Below the pieces are notes generated by a model. It saw nothing but the letters and a program-made list of their open reading frames with translations, ran no database searches and was not told where the DNA came from. Below are positions 28,755 to 36,627 of a DNA stretch of 64,000 bases, in pieces. Position 1 is the first letter of the stretch. Every line of letters begins with the position of its first letter. This DNA is from an uncultured Pelagibacteraceae bacterium (lineage in GTDB: Bacteria > Pseudomonadota > Alphaproteobacteria > Pelagibacterales > Pelagibacteraceae). The stretch lies in contig CACJXT010000001.1 of assembly GCA_902597425.1 (NCBI GenBank), positions 1 to 64,000 of the forward strand. Direction: 5' to 3'. The translations under genes and the position numbers were made by a program.

Positions 28755-30821
28755 ATGTCCGAAAAATCACTTTGGTTGTTTATTTTTATATTGTTGTATG
28801 CCGCTTATTGTTTTTTCTGGGGAGTAAGGGGTTCAAGATATAATTCTGATAATCCAGAAAAGTATTATTTAGCAAACAGAGATGTTTCTTCGTGGGTTTT
28901 TTTCTTCGCTGCTACAGCAGCAACTTTTGCTGGACTAACAGTAATTTCTCAAACAGGTTTGATTTTTCATGACGGCTTTCAATATGTTGGCACAGCATTT
29001 ATTGCTATTACCGTTCCCCTAGGAAGTATATTTTTTTTTAAGAGACAGTGGATGTTAAGTAGAAAGTTTGGATATATTACCCCAGGCGAAATGTATTTCG
29101 ATTATTACAAGAGCGATACAATTCGTGTTATTTCAGTTTTAGTCACATTTTTTGTAGCGATACCTATTATAGCAGTTTTATTTGGAGCAACAGGCTTTTT
29201 AGTGAATACAATGACAGAAGGATATGTGCAAAGAGAACTAGCCATGTGGGTGGTTGCTACTATTGTTTTGTTTTATGTAACAAGAGGTGGATTTAAATCT
29301 ACCGTAAGCATAGGAGTGGTCCAGTCTTGGCTTTATTTTTTAAGCATATTTCTTTTAGGAATAATTGTTTATTTCTTTGTAGGAGATATTGAATCTTTTG
29401 GTAAATCATTATCAAAAATAGCAAACACATCAGTTAGCACTTGGGGAAACACCAATGGTTATGGAGGCGGAGATTATAACGGATATTTTGCTTTACCTGG
29501 TGTTATTCAATGGGTAGCAGGATTAGGAAAGAATGAAGCAGTGGGGGGTCCTTGGACAGCTATGATGATTTTTACTTTTACTATTTCCTTTATGGGAATT
29601 GTTCTTTCACCTTCATTTTCTATGTGGAGTTATTCTGTAAAACATCCAAAAGCTTTTTCTTATTATCAGATTTGGGGATCTGCCGTTATTGTAGGTTTGT
29701 TATTATTTGTATTTGCCACATACCAAGGAATTGGTGCAAGCTTATTAGGAGCAAATGCAGATATCAATAACAATAATCTTTCAATCAATAATGTATTGCC
29801 AGAGGTTTCTAAAAAAGATCATTCATTAATAATTTACCATATTATAAGCTTAATGGATAAACACGCTCTTTGGTTAACTGGTTTATTAGCTGTAGGGTTG
29901 ATTGCAGCACTTCAATCAACAGCTGCAGCTCTTTTAATGACATCCGGAAGTATTATTACAAGAGATTTATATAAAGCTTATGTAAATAAAAACATAAGTT
30001 GGGAAAAAGAACGTTCGGCTGCACGAATAATAATTTTACTAATATTTCTGGCTTCGCTCTATGTAGCAACATTCGCTAAGCCAGCAATGGTAATTTTTAG
30101 CGGCATATCAATTTCTATTGCATTTCAGCTCTTAATCGTTTTACTAGGCATGGTTTGGTTTCCTTGGATCACAAGAGGAGCAGCAATTTCTGGATTGGTT
30201 ATTGGAATAATTATTGTTGTTTTAACAGAAACTTTAGGACAACAAATTACAGGTAATAGATTACCTTGGGGAAGGTGGCCGTTGACTATTCACTCAGGAG
30301 TTTGGGGATTATTATTTAATGTGTTTGTTTGTTTTTCTATTTCTGCATTTTCTTCAATCACAAAAATTGACACCTATAGACCACACAGACAGAAGTTTCA
30401 TAATTTTTTAAATGATCATATGGGTCTCCATCCAAGCAGAACAAAGTTAAGATCTTTTGCATATGTAATTGCATTAATTTGGCTTTTTTTTGGAGTTGGA
30501 CCTGGACAGGTATTAGGTAATAATTTTTTTGGAGAACCTGGTGGTGGTTACGAAGCTTGGATACTTAAAATACCATCTATTTGGGGGTACCAACTTATTT
30601 GGTGGCTTTTTGGTATAGGGTTAATTTGGTTTTTAGCTAGCAAAATGGATTTATCTACTTTACCAAATAAACCTATTCAACCAAATGATATTTATAAAGA
30701 GCCAGATGATGTTCAAGGAGAAATTAATTATATTGATAAAGTCGGAACAGGGTATGGTTGGATACTAATCTTAGTAGGAATGGCGATTTTTTCAATAATA
30801 TTTTATATTTATTTTGTATAA
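28755..30821 (+). CDS. sodium:solute symporter (SSS) family transporter
   Basis: 688 aa, more than 12 TM; NPEKYYLANRDVSSWVFFFAATAATFAGLTVISQTGLIF; GLIAALQSTAAALLMTSGSIITRDLY. Confidence 0.85.
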   Translation: MSEKSLWLFIFILLYAAYCFFWGVRGSRYNSDNPEKYYLANRDVSSWVFFFAATAATFAGLTVISQTGLIFHDGFQYVGTAFIAITVPLGSIFFFKRQWMLSRKFGYITPGEMYFDYYKSDTIRVISVLVTFFVAIPIIAVLFGATGFLVNTMTEGYVQRELAMWVVATIVLFYVTRGGFKSTVSIGVVQSWLYFLSIFLLGIIVYFFVGDIESFGKSLSKIANTSVSTWGNTNGYGGGDYNGYFALPGVIQWVAGLGKNEAVGGPWTAMMIFTFTISFMGIVLSPSFSMWSYSVKHPKAFSYYQIWGSAVIVGLLLFVFATYQGIGASLLGANADINNNNLSINNVLPEVSKKDHSLIIYHIISLMDKHALWLTGLLAVGLIAALQSTAAALLMTSGSIITRDLYKAYVNKNISWEKERSAARIIILLIFLASLYVATFAKPAMVIFSGISISIAFQLLIVLLGMVWFPWITRGAAISGLVIGIIIVVLTETLGQQITGNRLPWGRWPLTIHSGVWGLLFNVFVCFSISAFSSITKIDTYRPHRQKFHNFLNDHMGLHPSRTKLRSFAYVIALIWLFFGVGPGQVLGNNFFGEPGGGYEAWILKIPSIWGYQLIWWLFGIGLIWFLASKMDLSTLPNKPIQPNDIYKEPDDVQGEINYIDKVGTGYGWILILVGMAIFSIIFYIYFV

Positions 30822-30827
30822 TTAATT

Positions 30828-31997
30828 ATGACTTTAAACACATTTAATTTTTACACGACACACGGAATTCGATTTGGAAATGGCCAAGCAAAAGATTCAT
30901 GTAAAGAAATTTTTAAGCAACTTGGTACTCGTATTCTTTTTATTACTGATAAAGGACTAATATCACTAGGCTTAACAAAGCCAACCATAGAAGAATTAAA
31001 AAAAATGGGTTCAGTTGAGGTGTTTGATGATGTAGAAGCTGATCCCTCTAAAAAAACACTTTTAAAAGCAATTGATGCTGGAAAAAAGTTTAAAGCAACA
31101 GGAGTTATTGGTTTTGGCGGAGGATCATCAATGGATGTAGCCAAATTAGCAGCATTAATACTTGGATCAAATGAAGATTTAGAAAAAGCATGGGGAGTTG
31201 CAAATGCAAAAGGGCCGCGTCTACCTTTAGCTTTAGTTCCAACTACCGCTGGTACTGGTTCAGAGGTTACACCTGTATCAATAATTACGGTTGGAGCTGA
31301 AGAAAAAAAAGGAGTATCTTCAGCAATAATTTTACCTGATTTAGCAATTTTAGATCCAGAACTTACACTTGGTCTTCCTGCAGCAACTACTGCATCAACA
31401 GGTATTGACGCCATGGTTCATGCAATTGAAGGATATTCTTCTTCAAATAAAAATAATAATGTTATTTCAAAAATGCTAGCAATCGAAGCACTCAAATTAC
31501 TCGGAGGTTCAATTGAAAAAGCTGTTGTAGATGGATCAAATGTTGAAGCTAGAGGAAATATGCTTATAGGAGCCATGTTAGCTGGAAAAGCTTTTGCAAA
31601 TTCTCCGGTAGCTGCTGTTCATGCTTTAGCTTACCCAATAGGAGGAACTTTTCACATTTCTCATGGTCTTTCGAATTCGTTGGTTTTACCTTATGTGCTG
31701 AGGTTTAATAGCGTTGATTTAAAAGCAGCAAAAGATTATGCTGAACTTGCTCCATATGTTTTTCCAAAATTAGATATTAACAAAGGTACCCAAGCAGTAT
31801 GTGCAGAATTTATTGATAAGATGGAAGATTTATCGAAAAGACTTGGTTTACCCCAGAAGTTAAGAGAAGTTGATATTCCAAAGAATGCTTGTGAAAAAAT
31901 GGCAAGTGACGCAATGAAACAAACTAGATTATTAGTTAACAATCCTAGAGAAGTAACTGAAAAAGATGCGTTTAACATTTATCAATCAGCTTGGTAA
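30828..31997 (+). CDS. iron-containing alcohol dehydrogenase
   Basis: GFGGGSSMDVAKLAAL; VPTTAGTGSEVTPVSII; GIDAMVHAIEGY; HALAYPIGGTFHISHGLSNSL. Confidence 0.9.
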   Translation: MTLNTFNFYTTHGIRFGNGQAKDSCKEIFKQLGTRILFITDKGLISLGLTKPTIEELKKMGSVEVFDDVEADPSKKTLLKAIDAGKKFKATGVIGFGGGSSMDVAKLAALILGSNEDLEKAWGVANAKGPRLPLALVPTTAGTGSEVTPVSIITVGAEEKKGVSSAIILPDLAILDPELTLGLPAATTASTGIDAMVHAIEGYSSSNKNNNVISKMLAIEALKLLGGSIEKAVVDGSNVEARGNMLIGAMLAGKAFANSPVAAVHALAYPIGGTFHISHGLSNSLVLPYVLRFNSVDLKAAKDYAELAPYVFPKLDINKGTQAVCAEFIDKMEDLSKRLGLPQKLREVDIPKNACEKMASDAMKQTRLLVNNPREVTEKDAFNIYQSAW

Positions 31998-32008
31998 GAT
32001 AGGTTTAT

Positions 32009-32845
32009 ATGAAAGAAAAAGATAAAGATATTTTTGAACAAACGACAAAATTTAACACAGGTATTAAGCTATATATGTTTCAAACAGGGTCAATTAAAAC
32101 AAAATTAAAATTTATAAAAATGAATCAGGGTGAAGAACCTTATGAAATACCTGTGCCATGGTTTTTGATAAAACATCCAGAAGGAGATGTAATTATTGAC
32201 GGCGGTATGCCAATAGAAGCAGCTCTTGATAAACATAAACATTGGGGTTCTGTGGTCGAAGCTTATGATCCAGTAATGAAAACATCAGAATGGTGTAAAG
32301 ACATGATTAAAACTGTAAATACAAAACCTGAAGACGTTAAGTATGTTATACAAACTCACCTTCACTTAGATCACTCAGGTGCTATAGGACATTTTCCGAA
32401 TGCTACCCACATCACTCAAAGACTAGAATATGACTATGCATTTAATCCTGATTGGTTTTCACAACCAGCTTACATAAGAGCAGATTTTGATAAACCAAAC
32501 ATTCGTTGGAAATTTTTACAAGGTAGAAAAACTGATTTTTATGATGTTTATGGTGACGGTGTTATAAAAGTAATATTTACTCCGGGTCATACTCCAGGAC
32601 ATCAATCGGTATTAGTTAATCTTCCAAAAACCGGTTACATGTTATTTACTGGAGATGCTTGTTATACGGGAGATCATTGGTGTGATAAATGTTTACCAGG
32701 ACTTGTATCTTCATCTTCTGATGCCGCAGAGTCTGTTAAAAAATTAAGAAGAGTTGCAAAAGAAAATAATGCAAAAGTCGTGTGGGGTCATGACCCAGTT
32801 TCTTGGCAAGATTGGAAAAAAGCACCTATGTTTTACTATGATTAA
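32009..32845 (+). CDS. metallo-beta-lactamase-fold hydrolase (N-acyl homoserine lactonase-like)
   Basis: QTHLHLDHSGAIGHFPNA (HxHxDH); FTPGHTPGHQSVLV; FTGDACYT. Confidence 0.85.
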   Translation: MKEKDKDIFEQTTKFNTGIKLYMFQTGSIKTKLKFIKMNQGEEPYEIPVPWFLIKHPEGDVIIDGGMPIEAALDKHKHWGSVVEAYDPVMKTSEWCKDMIKTVNTKPEDVKYVIQTHLHLDHSGAIGHFPNATHITQRLEYDYAFNPDWFSQPAYIRADFDKPNIRWKFLQGRKTDFYDVYGDGVIKVIFTPGHTPGHQSVLVNLPKTGYMLFTGDACYTGDHWCDKCLPGLVSSSSDAAESVKKLRRVAKENNAKVVWGHDPVSWQDWKKAPMFYYD

Positions 32846-32891
32846 AATATGTTTTATTTTTTTAAAAACTATGTTTTACTATAAGTAGGTT

Positions 32892-33458
32892 ATGAAAAAT
32901 AATACAACTTTAATCAATTCGTTTCTTTCGACATACAATATAAATACTTATATTAAAAATATTTCTTTAGTATTATTTGGCACTTTACTTCTAACACTAT
33001 CTTCAAAAGTTCAAGTTCCATTTTGGCCAGTACCTATGACAATGCAAACTTTTATAGTTTTTATTATTGGAATGGCTTATGGATGGAAATTAGCTTTTTT
33101 TACATTAGTTGCTTATCTTCTTGAAGGAGCTTTGGGTTTACCAGTATTTGCTAAAGGTGGAGGCTTACTTTATTTAACAGGTCCTACAGCAGGTTATCTT
33201 TATGGCATGACAATAGCAGCTGGTGTTATAGGTGCTTTTGCAGAACTTGGTTATAACAATTCTTATTTTAAAAGTTTGATATCTCTCCTAATTGGAACTT
33301 TTATCATCTTTTTATTTGGAGTTGGATATCTTGGTTCGGTAATAGGATACGATAAAGCATTAGCAGGAGGATTATATCCTTTTATTCCAAGCGAATTCTT
33401 TAAAATTGGCCTTGCAGTAGTTCTTATTCCATCTATCACTAGGTATATTAGAAGATAA
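32892..33458 (+). CDS. bioY: BioY-family biotin transporter S component
   Basis: SKVQVPFWPVPMTMQTFIVFIIGMAYGWKLAFFTLVAYLLEGALGLPVFAKGGG; TGPTAGYLYGM. Confidence 0.9.
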   Translation: MKNNTTLINSFLSTYNINTYIKNISLVLFGTLLLTLSSKVQVPFWPVPMTMQTFIVFIIGMAYGWKLAFFTLVAYLLEGALGLPVFAKGGGLLYLTGPTAGYLYGMTIAAGVIGAFAELGYNNSYFKSLISLLIGTFIIFLFGVGYLGSVIGYDKALAGGLYPFIPSEFFKIGLAVVLIPSITRYIRR

Positions 33459-33463
33459 ACTTA

Positions 33464-34441
33464 TTAAGACAAAAATATTTTTTTATTTATTTTCGAGGAT
33501 TTGACAATTGCTTCCATAACTTTAACGTTATGAGCTGCTTCAGAATTCTTAATTTTGTATTTTTTTTTATTTTTGCAATTTTCAGCAAATTCCTGCAATT
33601 CTAAAAACAAAGTATTTTTGTTTTTTAAATTTATTTTTTTTACTTTTCCATTTTTATTGACTATTTTAATTTTATTTTTATCTACATCAGAAAAAATATT
33701 CATATTAGTTCCAAATAAATTAAATGTTGTAGTGTAAGGACAAGCAAAAATAGTTGTTAAGTTTCCAGTACAGTTTTTACTAAATTCAAATAACGCAGAA
33801 GTAGTATCATCCATATTGACTTTAACTGCGTATTTTTTTACTAAAGATTGCACAGACTTAACTTGTCCACCAAAAAAACACATTAGATCTATCATATGAA
33901 TTCCCAATCCAGCTATTGCTCCTCCAGGGCTTTCTTTTCTGTTTGCACGCCAAAATTTTTTTTTATAGTTTAAAGCACCAGAAGCAGAAAAATTTGAATC
34001 GATATGTAATATTTTTCCAATTTTTTTTTGACGATTTAAATTATTTATATAATCAGAAATGCTCGAGTATCTTCTGTTATGACCAACAGACAAAATTTTT
34101 TTATATTTTTTTGCAATTAAATACATTTTTTTTGCATCCAAATACTTAGTTGCCATTGGCTTTTCCACGAATACATGTTTTTTGTTGCGCAATGCCATAA
34201 TAGCATGTTTTGCATGAAGTGAGTGAGGTGTAGTTAAGATTACTGCATCAATTTTAGGATCTCTAAGTATAGCTTTGAAAGAGTCGTGGTAAATAGTTTT
34301 ATATTTTTTTGAAAAATCAATTCGTTTTTTTTTACTTCTAGAATAGCAACTTACAATTTTAATTTCTTTACTTTTTCCTTGGATTGATTTTGCTAGTTCA
34401 TCTGACCACCAACCTAAACCTACTGAAGCAGCTTTAATCAT
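33464..34441 (-). CDS. Gfo/Idh/MocA-family oxidoreductase
   Basis: DAVILTTPHSLHAKHAIMALRNKKHVFVEKPMATKYLDAKKM (EKP motif); GGAIAGLGIHMIDLM. Confidence 0.85.
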   Translation of the reverse strand: MIKAASVGLGWWSDELAKSIQGKSKEIKIVSCYSRSKKKRIDFSKKYKTIYHDSFKAILRDPKIDAVILTTPHSLHAKHAIMALRNKKHVFVEKPMATKYLDAKKMYLIAKKYKKILSVGHNRRYSSISDYINNLNRQKKIGKILHIDSNFSASGALNYKKKFWRANRKESPGGAIAGLGIHMIDLMCFFGGQVKSVQSLVKKYAVKVNMDDTTSALFEFSKNCTGNLTTIFACPYTTTFNLFGTNMNIFSDVDKNKIKIVNKNGKVKKINLKNKNTLFLELQEFAENCKNKKKYKIKNSEAAHNVKVMEAIVKSSKINKKIFLS

Positions 34442-34443
34442 GT

Positions 34444-35043
34444 TTATTTTTCACGTGGCAATGTAGATTTCATAAAATCTTTTTCTACAAAATTACTAAA
34501 CCACTTGTTAAGTTTTAGATTTTCTGTTCTCCACTTATCATTAAATCTAAACATAGTGTAATCTAAGGCACATGCAATCGCAATTTGATCCATAGTTAAA
34601 TAACTATCATTATAATTATTCCAATTATTTTCTAACCATTTGATAGTTCTTATAATTCTTATTTCTTGTTTGTTGATAAAATTTTTACTTTTTTCATTAT
34701 TAGACCTGATTGATTCCATGCGTCTTTCCAAGACGGATTCCATTAATCCATTAGCAATTGAAGTCATCGACATTATTTCCCAATAATTTTTTTTAGGAAA
34801 TAAAGTATTTTTTTTTGAAATTGAATCAAGATATAAGCAAATATTGTCACTATCCATAATAGCCAATCCATTAATCACTAAGGTTGGGATTTTCCTTATA
34901 GGATTGTGTTTGTCTAAAAAATTAGCTTCGTAAACATTAATAATTTTCTCTTCCAAGTTAATTTCTTGCACTAAAGAAGTAACTTTAGTTTTCCTTCCAA
35001 AAGGAGAATTTGGACCATTGTATAATATTATTTGGTCTTGCAT
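34444..35043 (-). CDS. glutathione S-transferase-family protein
   Basis: LYNGPNSPFGRKTKVTSLVQEINLEEKI; NPIRKIPTLVINGLAIMDSDNICLYLD. Confidence 0.8.
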   Translation of the reverse strand: MQDQIILYNGPNSPFGRKTKVTSLVQEINLEEKIINVYEANFLDKHNPIRKIPTLVINGLAIMDSDNICLYLDSISKKNTLFPKKNYWEIMSMTSIANGLMESVLERRMESIRSNNEKSKNFINKQEIRIIRTIKWLENNWNNYNDSYLTMDQIAIACALDYTMFRFNDKWRTENLKLNKWFSNFVEKDFMKSTLPREK

Positions 35044-35048
35044 AAAAA

Positions 35049-35258
35049 TTACAATTTACAGATAAGAAAAAAAATATTGATAACGAGAAATGTTGTAATC
35101 TCTTGTTTTAGTTGTTCGTAATTTACATCTCTGGGATCGGTAGAAGATAAAGCCACATTAACCAAATTTTTTGTTTCTTCTGTTGATATTCCTATGTCTT
35201 CAGAGAGATCATTTATTATTGCTAAATATGAAGATTCTTTTGTTTGTTTTCTTTTCAT
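35049..35258 (-). CDS. small hypothetical protein (69 aa)
   Basis: ATG-stop overlap with the upstream biotin carrier gene (35255-35258); no recognised family. Confidence 0.5.
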   Translation of the reverse strand: MKRKQTKESSYLAIINDLSEDIGISTEETKNLVNVALSSTDPRDVNYEQLKQEITTFLVINIFFLICKL

Positions 35259-35473
35259 TCAATGATTACCGCTACTGTTCCTGGGTCAATGCCTTCTTGA
35301 TCATTTACAACATTAACTTTAATCACTTTTCCATCAACAGGAGCGTCATGATGAACTTCTGTTTTCATAACCTCCATAATAAATAAAGAATCTCCTTTTT
35401 TTACCATATCTCCTTCTTTTACTAAAACTTTCCACATATTTCCTGGGACAGTTGTTTTTACTTCAGTTGCCAT
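35255..35473 (-). CDS. biotin carboxyl carrier protein (stand-alone biotinyl domain)
   Basis: 72 aa; EGDMVKKGDSLFIMEVMKTEVHHDAPVDGKVIKVNV biotinyl-Lys motif (EVMKTE). Confidence 0.85.
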   Translation of the reverse strand: MATEVKTTVPGNMWKVLVKEGDMVKKGDSLFIMEVMKTEVHHDAPVDGKVIKVNVVNDQEGIDPGTVAVIIE

Positions 35474-35494
35474 AAAACTCTTTAATATTAATTT

Positions 35495-36622
35495 TTAATT
35501 AAAAAAACGAACTTTTATATTTTTCATTCCCTTTTTTTCCATCATTTTATTTCTAATTTTTTCATCTAGTTTTTCTTTATCAAAATCTACTACTTTAATA
35601 TGATCAATTTTATTGATTTGTTTTTTTCTAATTAATATATCTTGTTTGCTAGAAGAAACTAAACTTGCTTCACTGCAAATAATTGTCTGTTCAGACCTTA
35701 ATGTTTGAGCTTTTTCAACTGAGATTTCAACAAAATTAAAACTATCTCCCGGTTTTGCTTGTCCGAGTTTCCAAAAAGAAGCTGATGGAACAGTATAAGG
35801 AACAATAAATCCACCCATGCTCGGACCATCATTGACTAGTATAATTGGAGTTTGTCCAGCTAAATTAATTGCTCCAACCGGATATCCTTGATCAATAATA
35901 TTTGAAGGAAAAGTTCCATGTTCTAAACCTTTGTTAGTTGCTTTTTCTGTAAAAGACCACTTTGGTCCTTCTAATCTGTAACCAGTTCTGTCACTTTTGG
36001 ACTGAAGTTTCCAATTAGAATTTAAAAACATTTTATGTCCCTTTTCATCAACCCAATCATCATTAGGACCTTTAACAACTTCTACAGACCATTTTTTATT
36101 TATGGACATAACTGGTATAGAGCTTTTATTAATTTTTCTTCCAGAGATGGACTTAGATTTATTTAAAGGAATAATCTGACCATCTTGAATTGCTTTTCCA
36201 TCGATACCACCAACTCCTGCTTTATGAAAAGTTGATCGTGAACCTAGCCATGGAGTGGTATTTATTCCTCCTGAAAAAGCAATGTAAGACCTAGCCCCTA
36301 TTATTGCAAAAGCCATTTCTAATATCTGATCTTTTTTAACTTCCAAACTTTCCCATAAAGGAACTGGTGTTCCATCTATTTTTGGAGACATGTCAGCTCC
36401 AGTGATAGCAATAATTCTATCACTATTAAATTTAAGAGTAGGCCCCATAAACTGACATTCTAAAGCTGCAGTTCCAGGTTCATTCCCAACTAGAACATTG
36501 GCAAGTCTAAAAGACCAACTATCCATTGGACCTGAAGGCGGAAAGCCTAGATTTAGAGTCCCAATTCTTCCAGGATAATCTTGAACAGATGTTTCTAGAC
36601 CTTTTTTAATTACTTTTACCAT
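35495..36622 (-). CDS. pxpC: PxpC/KipA-like (AHS2) biotin-dependent carboxyltransferase-family subunit with lysine-rich C-terminal tail
   Basis: VQDYPGRIGTLNLGFPPSGPMDSWSFRLANVLVGNEPGTAALECQFMGPTLKF; DGPSMGGFIVPYTVPSASFWKLGQAKPGDSF; tail HIKVVDFDKEKLDEKIRNKMMEKKGMKNIKVRFFN. Confidence 0.85.
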   Translation of the reverse strand: MVKVIKKGLETSVQDYPGRIGTLNLGFPPSGPMDSWSFRLANVLVGNEPGTAALECQFMGPTLKFNSDRIIAITGADMSPKIDGTPVPLWESLEVKKDQILEMAFAIIGARSYIAFSGGINTTPWLGSRSTFHKAGVGGIDGKAIQDGQIIPLNKSKSISGRKINKSSIPVMSINKKWSVEVVKGPNDDWVDEKGHKMFLNSNWKLQSKSDRTGYRLEGPKWSFTEKATNKGLEHGTFPSNIIDQGYPVGAINLAGQTPIILVNDGPSMGGFIVPYTVPSASFWKLGQAKPGDSFNFVEISVEKAQTLRSEQTIICSEASLVSSSKQDILIRKKQINKIDHIKVVDFDKEKLDEKIRNKMMEKKGMKNIKVRFFN

Positions 36623-36627
36623 AAATA

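Noticed and set aside
30851-31414. 187-aa ORF on the minus strand opposite the Fe-alcohol dehydrogenase
   Set aside because: Antisense shadow ORF of a strongly supported gene; composition (Ser/Pro/Ala rich) reflects reverse-complement codons and no family motif is visible
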